This document shows positions 12,731-24,935 of a stretch of DNA of 64,000 nucleotides, in pieces. The stretch spans positions 206,473,553-206,537,552 of the forward strand of contig CM048552.1 in the NCBI GenBank assembly GCA_026413225.1, written 5' to 3'. The position numbers and the translations under genes were made by a program. This DNA comes from Otis tarda. Taxonomy: Eukaryota > Chordata > Aves > Otidiformes > Otididae. Under the pieces are notes generated by a model that ran no database searches, was not told where the DNA came from, and worked only from the letters and a program-made list of their open reading frames with translations. Each line of letters starts with the position of its first letter. The stretch's first letter is position 1.

Positions 12731-14182
12731 TTATTTACTTACAGTTACCAATGTCCACTCTCATTTCTGTTACTGTATACTTTATTGGAAAATTATGAGA
12801 GTGCATAAAAAGCACAAGAACAACCCAGAGTTTTTATTCATCCAGGCACCCTAGCCTCTGTTCTACTCATTATGTTCAGTTGACTGAAGGGCACTATTTT
12901 GTGGTACTTGTAACAGCACAGAAAAGTAGAGAATATAATTATATCATTATAACACTTAGGAGTCCTAGCCAAGAATTTAGTACTGGTACTGTTAATTTAC
13001 AAAATAAAGTGGTTCCTACTCTACAGAAGTTACAATCTCAGTATAAAACAAGAGCTGAGAGAGAAAGAAATCTGACAAAACAATAAAGCCATTTAATTGA
13101 TTTTGCTGTCCACCCTTCTCAGGTGCTTTGGTGCCCCATAGCACTGTAAGAAATAATCTGTGAAACTGACTTCAGTTTAAGGCACCTAAATTTTAGGCAT
13201 CTGCTTGAAGACGTCACCACAAAGGAGGTCAAGTTTAACTTAACAAATTTCCCCAATAGCAAGTTCGATCCTGTGGTGATCCATAGTAAAGACTGGAGTG
13301 GGAAAGAGTGTTGCAGTAAGAAGATGAGCAAAGCCGAAGGATCTGTACTTAGGATTTTGGCCATGTTATGTCTCAGTCTAATGACTAATTAGTAAAATAG
13401 CTGGAGTAAATACCTAAGTAGTAATCTACCACTGTTGTGCACACTACAGCTGGAACAGGATCATATAGATACTTTTCTAATCATTATCAATTCATTCAAG
13501 AGTGAAATGCAGCCAAAGCTGCACAAAACTCAGTAAAACGTTTGTGCCGAAAGCATGATTACTTCTTAATACCGCTTCCCATACTTCCTATTTTAAAACA
13601 GTTGCCAGTTTTTTGAGCCCAAAGGAACTTGATTTACAGAAACTGTAAAATACATTCTTAAGTAGTTCGTTTTGATCAGAGTTCACACTGAACACCAAGT
13701 GTAAAGGGTTTTATAATAAAATACTTTGTAACCTTGAGAAGCCAGAGGTTAATAATTCCAATTATTTTTAAAAGCATCTTGGGAATTTGTTGAATTAACA
13801 AAAGAGATATAGCTGAAAGTATGGTAAAAATAGCAAGGACATAGCAGAGCTATTTTAATAAAAGTCTTCTAAAATGCAGCCTGTAAATGATAAAGTACTG
13901 CACTTTAACCGTATATCTTAATACATTAGGTGAATTTGGTGTTCACAGGATGGCTTTGATTTACAGACTGGAAATCAGCATGGCCTGTGGCATAGTAAAA
14001 TCTTCCATATTCTTGCTCTAACACTAGTAAATCGTGGTGTTTCGTAAGTGAGGTAGAAGCTTGTGATTTTTCAGCCATAGACTCTAAACTGATACGCCTT
14101 GATACCATGCTGACATGCCCACGGTTAATTCCGTGGGTGTTTGTTGCACAAGGGGGGGTGAGACTGGTCCACATGCATGAAG
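12731..14182. other. Unique DNA with a possible old dispersed repeat
   Basis: No gene is supported. Around 13120-13205 the sequence carries 'caggtgctttggtgcc' and 'aaggcacctaaattttagg', a 'ggcacctaa' motif also seen near 33735-33765 and, in reverse complement, near 40907. It may belong to an ancient amniote dispersed repeat, but I cannot name it. Confidence 0.45.
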
Positions 14183-15612
14183 ATCACAGAATCACAGAAT
14201 CACAGAATTATCAAGATTGGAAAAGACCTAAAAGATCATCCAGTCCAACCATCACCAATACTTCTCAGCTAAATCACATCCCTCAACACAACATCCAAAC
14301 GTTTCTTGAACACCCCCACGGTCGGTGACTCCACCACCTCCCTGGGCAGTGCATTCCAGTGCCTGACTACCCTTTCCGAGAAGTAATATTTCCTAATGTC
14401 CAGCCTGAATCTTCCCTGGCGCAGCTTGAAACCATTGCCTCTAGTTCTATCACTGTCTACACGAGAGAAAAGACCGACCCCTAGCTCACTACAACCTCCC
14501 TTCAGGAAGTTATAGAGAGCTATAAGGTCTCCCCTGAGCCTCCTCTTCTCCAGACTGAACAATCCCAGCTCCCTCAGCCGCTCCTCATAAGGCCTGTGCT
14601 CCAGACCCCTCACCAGCTTCGTAGCCCTCCTCTGAACGCGTTCCAGGGCCTCAATGTCTTTCTTGCAGTGAGGGGCCCAAAACTGAACACAGTACTCGAG
14701 GTGCGGCCTCACCAGTGCCGAGTACAGGGGGACCTGTACTGTTCCTGCTAGTAACACTGTTTTTGATGCAAGCCAGGATGCCGTTGGCCTTCTTGGCCAC
14801 CCGGGCACACTGTCGGCTCATGCTCAGCCGAGCATCAATCAGTACCCCCAGGCCCGTTTCCTCCACACAGTCCTCCGGCCACTCCGCCCCAAGCCTATAG
14901 CGCTGCCTGGGGTTGTTGTGGCCGAAGTGCAGGACTCGGCATTTGGTCTTGTTGAACCTCATCCCATTGGCTTCAGCCCAGCTCTCCAGCCTGTCCAGAT
15001 CCCTCTGTAGGGCCTCGCTACCCCCAGGCAGATCCACACTCCCAGCCAATTTGGTGTCATCTGCGAACTTACTGAGGGTGCACTCAATGCCCTCATCCAG
15101 ATCATCAATAAAGATATTGAAGAGGACAGGCCCCAGCACCGACCCCTGGGGAACACCACTTGTGACCGGTAGCCAGCTGGATTTAACTCCATTCACCACC
15201 ACTCTCTGAGCCCGGCCCTCCAGCCAGCTCCTTACCCAGCCAAGAGTGTACCCATCCAAGCCATGGGCTGCCAGCTTCTGCAGGAGAATACCGTGGGAGA
15301 CAGTGTCAAAGGCTTTGCTGAAGTCTAGGTAGACCACATCAACAGCCTTTCCCTCATCCAGCAGATGGGTCACTTGATCATAAAAGGAGATCAAGTTGGT
15401 CAAACAGGACCTGCCCTTCATGAACCCATGCTGGCTAGGCCTGATCCCCCGGCCATCCCGTACATGCCGCATGATCTCCCTCAAGACTATCTGTTCCATA
15501 ACCTTCCCTGTAACCGAGGTCAGGCTAACAGGCCTGTAGTTCCCCGGATCCTCCTTACAACCTTTCTTGTAAATGGGAGTCACGTTGGCAAGCCTCCAGT
15601 CTTCCGGGATGT
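14183..15612 (-). mobile_element. CR1 retrotransposon, best preserved copy in the window
   Basis: The plus strand starts with three copies of 'atcacaga(a)' at 14183 and then shows 'aaagatcatccagtccaacc', which is the reversed 3' end of the CR1 lineage ending in 'ggtcttttccaacc'. The copy runs about 1.4 kb through the ORF2 C-terminus and the whole RT palm and stops just after the region encoding '[14 protein letters not shown]'. Upstream of that the sequence changes abruptly to an unrelated purine-rich tract, so the element is 5'-truncated there. The coding frame is interrupted only once, so it is the youngest or least decayed copy here. Confidence 0.96.
14269..15612 (-). pseudogene. CR1 ORF2 fragment: reverse transcriptase and C-terminal region, one frameshift
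   Basis: From the N-terminal side the minus-strand translation shows 'NVTPIYKKG', 'PVSLTSV', '[15 protein letters not shown]', motif A '[17 protein letters not shown]' with its catalytic aspartate, motif B '[13 protein letters not shown]', and motif C 'FADDTKLAG'. The frame then breaks near 14740, where the plus strand 'tgttcctgctagtaacac' appears to have lost a few bases. The C-terminal part continues in another frame with '[15 protein letters not shown]', 'RVQRRATKL', '[18 protein letters not shown]' and '[11 protein letters not shown]', ending at a stop codon near 14269. The first roughly 70 codons of the open frame upstream of 15612 are host sequence, not CR1. With no endonuclease domain and a frameshift it cannot act autonomously. 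Confidence 0.95.
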
Positions 15613-15654
15613 ACAATGCAGGATCCATAGCAGATGACATGCATTGACTCCAAC

Positions 15655-15752
15655 GCTGAAAGTTACATTCAGGGAAAATGAAGAGGGACAGCAAGAGTGA
15701 GAGAGAAGGGAACAGGAAAGGGAGTGGGAAAGGGAACAGGAAAGGGGGAACT
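15655..15752 (+). repeat. Purine-rich imperfect repeat next to a CR1 5' end
   Basis: About 100 bases are nearly all purine on the plus strand, with repeated 'gggaacaggaaaggg' units around 15708-15748. It lies about 45 bases from the 5'-truncation point of the neighbouring CR1. The tract gives a proline/phenylalanine/leucine-rich artefact in the minus-strand frame that is joined to the CR1 frame. Confidence 0.75.
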
Positions 15753-18100
15753 CTCCAGTAGCCAGGCAGAAGGAACAGTGATGGGATTCCAGGATAAGTG
15801 TCCTCCAGCGCAGCAAGAAGCAACAACATAGACTATAATAGTGATGATAAAGACAATGATGACAGCTTTCACCACACTTTTCCCCTAGCATTATGTACTT
15901 TTAATAAGGAATCACTCAGGCTTCCTATTCCTTGCTTTGCTTCTGAAGCTATTAGCACTGGTTGGAGTGTGCTAATTAGACACAGATGTTGCACATTGAT
16001 TGGCTGTTGAGACTCTACACACATAGTCCTAGATAGTATTTTTCAAGTATATAACTGACTATTATCTACTGTGCTGCTTTTATTGTTTTTCTTTTGTATC
16101 AACTAAAATCTGCAAAACAAGAAGTGAAGGGAAGCGAGGTGTTTCTTATGCTAGCGGCAGTTGCTTCCCATGAGCACCTATCATAACACCAACGTCAGGT
16201 TTTGGCAGGTACAAGTTTGTGAGGGCAATAACATCTGAATTTTAGCATGGAAAAAACCAAGAGGAAAGTGTCACAGAGACTTTGGAAAACCGCTGTTACA
16301 GCACCGTGGGTGAAAGGGTACAAAACTGCAAATTATAGGCCCTGAGCACTGCTGGTACTAAGGCATGAAGGCATCTCTGCCACTGGGCTTCACTGATAAC
16401 TGAAGAATTCTATTTTGACATCAATTGGTGTAATTCAAATAGTCAGCAAAAGATATTCCTCCAGGCCCTGATCCATAAAGGTGCTTATACCTCGATTCAG
16501 GTGTCAACAACGGAGACCTCTCAGTCATTGCTTATTATCCTGCAGGTGGTGGTGACAGCCCCAAGAGCTGAGATGTGATAGATGATTGTAAGAGCCTGCT
16601 TAATCTGCTTCAGTACAAACAAAGACTAGGTCAGCAAGCCACCTTTACTTGAGGAGCAGTAATTAGCAGCTCAGGGCAATGGTTTCTTCAGCTGTCCCAC
16701 CACAGTCCTCATGAGCTGAGCTGTCTGTCCCACAGATGTAGCAAAAGAGAAGAAGAAAGGAAAGATGAGCCATTTTCAGACTGCCTACTGCAGGCACCTG
16801 TCCCTCCGGGGACTTAGATAAATATTTGGCATTTCTATACCAAGCCCTCTCTCTGCTGTTACATCGTTTAGAAAGAAGCAAGAACTACAGAAATTTGGGA
16901 ACAATGAAGGGCCCTATGCTTAGAGACGTAGTGATCTTAGTCCCAGATTATCAGATGATATCTGCTGGTTTTAGAGGTTAAGTGTTGCTGTAGAATTTGT
17001 GGTTAGATTTTACTGGAAAAGTCAAAATACAGAATAACTTTAATTAATCTAATACCGTTCTAATACTGTTTAGTCAGCAAACATCTTAAGAAATGTATAA
17101 ATAAGCTTCCTGAAGAAACTGAGATTGGAGGTACTATCCACTCCATCTGGTTTGGGGGAACTGAATCCTGAAAGGCTGCTTCGGTTGAAGCAATTTCTTC
17201 CTAAAAATCAGACTTTTTTCTTTAAAGTCCTTTACCTGACTTCATTTTTATGTGACATATAAAGAGAATAAAGAAAGTGCTTAGGCTGTATCTTCCTCCT
17301 GGAAGGTATTTTGTTGAGAGATGACAGTGGGAAAAGCTGTCCACACAGGAGCATGTGACACACTTAAGTCAGCTTTCATCTCTGTGGGAAATCCAGTTCT
17401 TCAGTGTTACTTCCAGCCTGTGAAATGGGAGTGAATGGCAAAAACCTGGCACTATGTTATGGGCCTAGGTGCAAAATACTTCAAACACACTGCATCTATT
17501 GTCTTGGAGGGAAAACATCTCTTCTGTAGATTCATTAGGCACGTCAATAGCCTTCATTATAAGATTCCAGTGGAGATTAGGAAATTGTCTAGCTCACCGG
17601 CACTTATAAAAAAAGGCTGGACACTTTAAATACAGGATTAGAGTTTGATCTGATGGCAAAGATACACTTCTAATAAGCATCATTATATATTACTCTTACC
17701 GAGTAACCTGTCAGCATCTCAGAAACTGGCTGAGTTCTGACACACAAAGAAATGAAAGCAGCACAGTAGGACCCAGATGGCATTTTTAGTGCACTAAGAA
17801 TAACACTTTTTGCAGTATAAACAGTTTGAAAATTTCAGTTATTGAGATGTTCTCTGCATGTATATTCATATGAGTTCATTCCCAAATAAGCAGAGGTGGG
17901 AAGATAGATTTTTTTCAGAACTCAAAAAGAAGGCAAAAATTTCAAAATGAGTGCAACTCCAGCAGCTTAACCTCTCCCTCCAGTCTGTGTCATTCACTGC
18001 ATTTATTTTTATAATAACTAAATAATTCATTTTACTTAAGCTCTTGAAATATATTTTTGTTCCTCAGTAAATTACATATCTGAGAGAAAAAAATAATTTA
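15753..18100. other. Unique DNA, no gene seen
   Basis: AT-rich with short frames only. Around 17325-17440 there are weak echoes of a MIR-like SINE ('gtgaaatgggagtgaa'), too poor to call. The 72-codon minus-strand frame at 16663-16881 has a hydrophobic stretch ('MAHLSFLLLFCYICG'), but no other support for a secreted protein. Confidence 0.55.
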
Positions 18101-18696
18101 GAATCATACAACAGATCGACTTGGAAGGGACCTTTAAATGTCATCTATTCCAACCCCCATGCAAAGAGCAGGGACATTTCCAACCAGATCAGGTTGCTCA
18201 GAGCCCTGTCCAACCTGATCTTGAATGTCTGCATGGATCTTGGATTCCATCTACCTCCTCTCTGGGCAACCTGTTCTAGTGTTTCACCACATTTACTGTA
18301 AAAAATTTCTTCCTTATATCTAGTCTAAATGTACCTCCCTCTATTTTAAAACCATTACCCCTTGCTCTATCACAAGAGGCTCTACTAAAGAGTTTCTCCC
18401 CATCTTTCTTATAAGCCCCCTTTAGGTACTGGAAGGCTGCCATCAGTCCTCCCTGGAGCCTGCTCTTCTCCAGGCTGAACAGCCCCAATTGTCTCAGCCT
18501 GTCCTCATAGGAGAGGTGCTCCAGTCCAATGATCATCTTCGTGGCCTCCTCTGGGCTCGCCCCAACAGCTCCATGTGCTTTTTATGTTGGGAGCTCCAGA
18601 GCTGGATGCAGTACTGCAGATGGGGTCTCACCAGAGCAGAGTAGGCGGGCAGAATCACCTCCCTCGACCTGCTGGCCACACTTCTTTTGATGCAAA
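18101..18696 (-). mobile_element. CR1 retrotransposon, 3' fragment
   Basis: The plus strand begins 'gaatcatacaacagatcg', followed by 'ggaagggacctttaaatg', the reversed CR1 3' end of the 'ggtcccttccaac' lineage. It continues through the ORF2 C-terminal region and ends at 'cttcttttgatgca'. The next bases are A-rich host DNA ('aaaccagaaaaatttg'), which marks the 5'-truncation point. Short minus-strand frames at 18276-18736 encode '[18 protein letters not shown]', 'RARGNGFK' and 'FRLDIRKKFF', all from the CR1 ORF2 C-terminus. Confidence 0.93.
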
Positions 18697-21600
18697 ACCA
18701 GAAAAATTTGAAACAAACAAACGAAAAATATTGCACGTGAAAATTTCTGAACAGGAAATTTTGACAGAATAAAATAGATTTTAGTCAAAAGGAGAAATTA
18801 ATGAAAAAACAACCTCTCAACTGAAATTTTCCGTTTTGACAAGTAATATCTCTTAGTGGAATAGTGTAAGCCACTCTGCATTAGCTTTTCTTATGAATGC
18901 CAAGTTGTGAGTCAAAGGGGAGTTGAAACACCATTTTCTTTAAATTCCCGATACAGATATAGCCATTCAGGAAAATTTCCTTTGCAGCTTGTTGTGAAGT
19001 AGGGTGTGATTTAAAACCTGTGAATGAAGTGTTAAGCAGGGAAAACTGATCATTTAAGGATTATCTTACTTTCTTGGGTTGGCAATAGTTTCTTGGCATG
19101 TAATGCCACAAGGTGACAGGGTAAAATACATGGATTTTTCTACTTATTCCATTGTTTGGACTACTCTTTAGGTATGAGCCAACATCTATCACTCTGCCCT
19201 GTATTGTCCTTTGGTAGATGTAATTTGTCACCCCAGAGCTCAAACTGGCAAAAGGACTACTTGCAAACTAGGAGATTCAGCTGCTTTAGAGCTCTGAATG
19301 TGCTTTAGAAACAAATGCATTCAGGACTGAATGTAATCCAGATATTTCTAGGGCTAAGCTAACGGTAATCACCAGCTTTTCCTGAGCTGCCATATTCGCC
19401 TCCACATACAGCACTGCACTGCACAAAAATGTGACACTGCAAAGTGTGTCAGGATAAACTGAACACAACCAGTATTATGTGAAATGAAACTCTCTTCCTT
19501 GCAGCTGTACCTGACCACAAAGGCTCATCTATTCGCCCACTTCAGCCATGAAAACTAAAGCCGAGAAAGTTCTTACCTCATCCTATCATTCTCGGATGGT
19601 TGGATTTAGGGTTTAAAATCTCAGCAGAACACTTCCTACACATGGAATTACATGAAATATGAAGTGTCCTGCTCAGAAATAGAAAGGGCAAGAATAAGGC
19701 TGGGAGGGCTTAAATCTATGATGCCAATAAATGTAAACGGTTCAGACACCATGCTTAGCAGGATCTTCCAGGTGTTATTGCTCCTGGCACTAATATCGAC
19801 AGAAATCTTAAACGACCCGATATGCAGTACCACAATGACAAAAACTGAGAGTTGTTACTTTCATTTAACAAGTTGTTACTTGTTTTTTGTTTGCTTCACT
19901 AAACTTTTGAAAACGTCTGGGACTCATTTCCCACAAACTCAACCAGAGAAGACCTCAATGTATTTCGTCACGTAAGATATAAGACTTGGCACTCTGTGTA
20001 CTGCGGGAGAGAGGAAACTCCTACATTGCAATGTAATAGATCATCTCAAGTTTCTAAAATGCTCACAGCACATCACACACCCTGAAATGTTTTGCTCAAA
20101 GAAAAGCTGGATATGCAGTCAGAAGATCAGCCTCTCAAAATGGTGGCCATCCTGAACAAGGAGAGTCAGCTCAGCCCTCCTCGGCCTGACTTTTCACCAA
20201 CATACAACAGCAACAGCTTATCTGTCACTCTGCCTATTTTAAAGTTTATGGGATGTAAAGTAATGATCAACATAGGCAGTTTAAAGCAACTCTAGAGAAG
20301 GACAGAAAATTCTGCGTCAATTTAGCAGATACTCCCCACAATTTAATGAAATTATACTTATTTTAAAAATACTTTACAATTGGCTTAAGTAGTTCAGCAG
20401 ACTCCTGCTGCTGTTTCAGCTACTTCAGAGAAAATTTAAAGAGAAGTTATATACCTGAGGGAACAGACAGTTTTTATTCACATCCCATCCTGAATTTCTT
20501 CATTGTCACAGTAGCCAATAAAAGGAATATGCATCAATCAAAGAGAATGGGGAGGCTAAATAACGAAACCTCTTTGGAAGGAAAAATTACTCATCAGCAA
20601 GTTTACTATTTCAAGTTAAAAATTAGCATTTGAAGTCACACTAAAATGTGATTGTATTCCAGTAATTTATCTTACTGACAAAAACACAAAAAAAACAGGG
20701 ACCATTTCATAGCTCTCAAAAACCATGACAAATATTTGATAAGTTCTTCATGTGGATAAGCAGAGATGCATTTGATGCCACCCCACAATCCAGGGAGATT
20801 GGTCTCTGTAGCTACGAAATTTTCTCATACCTGAAAGAAATAAAAATATTTCTGTTTTTAACATAGGGATTTTTCAAATCTTTGTATTACACCAAGCATC
20901 AAGACTTATTTGCTGTTACAGAACACTTGACTAATACTTGTCTTGCTGTTCTGGCTTCTTTTTAAAGTGCTCTGGGTGGCCCACTGGTGTCCAAAAAGCA
21001 TCTTATGCCAGAATGCATTAGATAAGCATCTCTTTTGGACTCCTTTTGGAGGTATAATCCTTCCATCCACAAGGCAGTAGTACTTCAAGCATTCAGCTGA
21101 TAGTGGGTCATTTGCAAAGGAATACTGGTAGGAATGACTACGCAGAAGAAAACATTCATCCGTGTACAATAAATACTGTCCTGAAATGTGTTGTTTGGGC
21201 ACAGTTTTGCTACCCAGCTTCCTGCTTACCTACTTCTGATTCTATTGTAAAATGCAAAGCCTGTGAAAGTCCACCATGGCAGAGTGAATGACCAAACAAG
21301 CTTTTCTAAACTATATAAAATGCAGGAAGATGCCTGAATCATGAATAAAAATAGTCTGGTCTAAAGTCCAGAGTCATGCATGACCCATACTGACACTCAC
21401 ACGACAATGACATAGAGATTTTAAATCTTCTCACAAGGCTGAAATCCTCCAGTCACTCTAAGATAAGTAACTTTGTTTCAAGGCTTTGCCTGTGGCCTCC
21501 TTCATGCCATTAACCCATCAGTATTTAGGGTTGTATCTTTTATTAGAAAAAAAAAAAAAAAATTAAAAAGGGTTGTATGTTATTCAATTGGGATTAGAGC

Positions 21601-23740
21601 ATGCTCCTACCAAGTCATGATCACATCTCTCCTAAGAGAGTCACTACCCTGTTCTGGGGCTTCACCATCTGCATTTTCTCTCCATGGCTTGTGGTGACAC
21701 ACCAGTCAAGCAAGCTTTCCCGAGACACACTGTGGACATCCACCCCTCTTTGGATACTTGGGATAAGAGTGTCATAGTGGCTCTCCAGCCCTAAGTAAAG
21801 TGTCCACAAAACTGTTTATAAATCCTTGTCGAGTTCTTTAAAAAATGGGTAATTACAAAAGACAGGCAATTACTCACATAAAATTATTCCTTTGGGCTTC
21901 TGAAATAATCCCAGTTCTGGGTAAACCATTTCCTACATTTTCACTTTTATTCTACTGTTATGATATCCTGAAATGAAAGACGAACATCCTTGTAGGCTCA
22001 GCTATTGTTAAACACATTGTCTGAGGCTTCAGAGAAATGTGACCTTTCATTGTTCTCCACCCTGCATAATTCTCTTCTGAAACATGCTTTTGTAACTGAG
22101 AGCACAATCTGAAAACTTTCCAAGTGATTTTGGAATTTTAGTTCTCAGACATCGCTCAATGCGCACAGACTGCTTCAAAATCAGACACTAGTTTCATCCA
22201 GATAATTACATTTTAGCTATATTGCTAGTTTAATCATATTTTACCATTTTTAAACAGTACCTTTGGAATCATTAGAATTTTTGCTGAAATGGCACTGCTA
22301 TCTCTTTCTCCTGAGAATAGGGCTAGATGAATAATGATATTTGTTGTTGTTCCTTGACAAAAATGTATTAGGGATCAACTCCAAAATTTTCATTGGTTTA
22401 AAAAATAAAAGACTGTTTGGAGTTTGAACAATTTGAGATATTTCTAATTGTTATTAGCTTATATGTAAACTCTAAATGAACACTAATTTTACAGAAACAA
22501 AGTTGGATTAATTATGCTCTTTTTTTTATTTTTTTCACCTCATCCTGAACAATTCAGTGACATTTTTTTTTTATGTTTGACTTCACTAAATTTGCAGTAA
22601 AAATGTCATCTGCAAATTCTTCACAGTTGTGCTTCCCATTAAATTGGAGTGGTAGCGGAATCAGAATGATACTGAAGGAATTTTTTTTAAAATGTTCAAA
22701 ACTACAATACATTGGACAAGCTTAAACTCAGCATTCAATGTAGTCTTGTACAGTGCAAATGTCTTTTAATTATTTATTACTGACCAGGGTTTTCAAGCAA
22801 CCCGGTTGTAAATTCATAAAAATCACCTGTGAACTTCTATTACACATTGAAATGTTATTAGGAGCTAAACCAAAATCAATCTAGTCCCTTCTTTCCTACT
22901 ATCTTGAAGATATCCTTTCAAAGCACACACAAATAAGTTGTGTGGCTTTGTCGTTACTAACAGTGATATTGCCTGACTTTTGCGATTAACGAAAAAGACT
23001 GAAAATATTTTTGGATTTAGTCATAGAGAAGACTTGAGAAATATTACTCTAAATTCCCAAGCAAAGTTATCTTAATATCAAGGAAAAACAAATCTATGAA
23101 AACCATACTTCAGCCAATTTTCCCCTAGCCTAAATTCCACTTAAGTCTCTGAGCCTAGCATTTTCTATTGGCTGGCTGCCTCTGAAAGCCTGAAGCCAAC
23201 AAGAGATACCAAGGCTCAGGTGGAATTTAGGTTCAAGCAAGGCCTCTGGGGCTAGGTATTGGTCATAAATTAGAGTAAAAGCATCCTTCACTTGCTTTCT
23301 TCTCTTCATTTTACATGGTAACACCTCAGGACTATTGTGCTCCCCCAGCCATGTCTGGGGACTGAACCAAAGCTTTCAGTGCTGACTGCTGTCCCTTGCA
23401 GAACAAATAGTTTTCTCTATTTTAAATATATTTTTTTAAAAAATATCCATTAGGCTTTCAAAACATCTGTATTTCAGGAAAGGTAGACATTTGAGTGAGT
23501 TCCAAAACTTCTCTCTGATTTGTAAAATTAACCATACCCCTACTCTGCCCAAGGGCATATGGTGCTTCATATCCTGCAAGTTGTGCAAATTCCTAAGCTA
23601 GCTGCAGGTGATGAGAATTAGGAATCACTAACACAGGCTCTTGCAGACTGACTAACCTTATCCTGCTGACAAGTGAGTAGGTGAAAGGGAGTCAGAATTG
23701 GTGTTACTTCAGTGCTCAGAAGTTGTATCTTTTTCGCTTT
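18697..23740. other. Unique AT-rich DNA
   Basis: No transposon or gene recognised over about 5 kb. There is a 16-base A run at 21547-21562 and several T runs near 22515-22570. Frames such as 19652-19975 (107 codons) and 20906-21202 (98 codons, minus) show no domain that I recognise. Confidence 0.6.
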
Positions 23741-23810
23741 GCTTAGTACCAACCTATGCCTTCCTGTTGTCTCACTTTTCTTGCTACCTTTATTACCACC
23801 AGTTTGAGAG

Positions 23811-24077
23811 TTGAGGAAAGTGTATTGGCATCCAAAAGGGGGGATACATAGCAGGAGAGTGGTGCAAGATGAGCAGGGTACTGAGGGTGGAGATAAACGA
23901 GGAGATGGAGCTGTAATCCTATTTGGAGGAACATATGAAGGGCGTACTTTAGGATATGTAGGAAAGGGAGGACATAGAAGCCCCTTAGATGTATGTGAAG
24001 CTTATCACAGAAGTGGGAACTGTTGGTATTTCCATCAAGACCAGTTGTCGCATGTTACTCATTGTAGCCAGTATTAG
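23811..24077 (+). other. Unassigned open frame of 88 codons, possibly a relic
   Basis: The frame opens with an ATG in a purine-rich, less AT-rich patch, and ends directly at the tail of the neighbouring CR1. The predicted peptide is glycine-rich in the middle ('GGTYEGRTLGYVGKGGHR') and cysteine/histidine-rich at the end ('VCEAYHRSGNCWYFH'). The C-x8-C spacing recalls the first half of CCCH zinc fingers, but the remaining cysteine and histidine are not at the expected distances. I do not recognise a family. It may be chance, an old pseudogene fragment, or part of an unknown repeat. Confidence 0.2.
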
Positions 24078-24083
24078 TGGGTA

Positions 24084-24935
24084 CATAGAATCATAGAATG
24101 ATTTGAGTTGAGAGCGACCTTAAAGATCATCTGGTTCCAACTGCCCTGCCATAGACACCTTCCACAAGACCAACTCGCTCAAAGCCTTGTCGAATTTGGC
24201 CTTGAACACTTCCAGGAACGAGGCATCCACAGCAACTTGTGCCAGTGCCTCATCATCCTCACAGTAAAGCATTTCTACCTAATATGTAATCTAAATCAAT
24301 CCTCTTTCAGTTTGAAGCCATTAACCCTTGTCCTATCATTACATGCCCCTGTCAGAAGTCCTTCTCCAGCTTTCTTCTAGGCCCCCTTTAGGTACTGTAA
24401 GGGTACTATAAGGTGTCTCAGGAGCCTTCTCTTCTCTAGGGTCAGGCAGCAGAGGTGCTCCAGCCCTTTGTGACCCTCCTCTAGACTTGCTCCAACATGT
24501 CCACCTCCTTCATATGTTAAGGGCTCCAGAGCTGGATGCAGTACTCCAGGTGGGGTCTCATAAGAGCGGACTAGAGGGGCAGAATCACCTCCCTCGACCT
24601 GCTGGCCATGCTTCTTTTGATGCAGCACAGGATGTGGTTTGCTTTCTGGGCTTCAAGCATGCATTGCCAGCTCATACTGAGGTTCTCATCAACAAACATC
24701 CCCGAGTCCTTCTCCTCAGGGCTGCTCTCGATCCATTCTCCACCCAGCCTTTATTTGTGTTTGGGATTTGCCGACCCATGTGCAGACCCTTGCACTTGGC
24801 CTTGAACTTCATGAGCTTGGCACGGGCCCAGCTCTCCAGCCTGTCACGGTCCATCTGGATGGCATCCCTTCCCTCCAGCGTGTCGACTGCACCACACTGG
24901 TTGGTTTCATCAGCGAACTTGCTGAGGGTGCACAA
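24084..24935 (-). mobile_element. CR1 retrotransposon, third 3'-end type
   Basis: The plus strand starts 'atagaatcatagaatg' and then reads 'gaccttaaagatcatctgg' and 'ttccaactgccctgcc', a 3' end that differs from both other lineages in the window. It continues through the C-terminal ORF2 region into the RT and stops near 'cagcgaacttgctgagggtg', the segment encoding motif C. A deletion around 24440-24450 joins 'ctctagggtcaggcagc' directly to 'agaggtgctccagccc', removing the segment that other copies carry between those points. Minus-strand frames at 24377-24944 hold the coding remnants, with stops. Confidence 0.92.

Noticed and set aside
15613..15829. N-terminal extension of the 392-codon minus-strand frame, Pro/Phe/Leu-rich, like a signal peptide or membrane segment
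   Set aside because: It is the translation of host DNA and a purine-rich repeat upstream of the CR1 truncation point, joined to the CR1 frame by chance.
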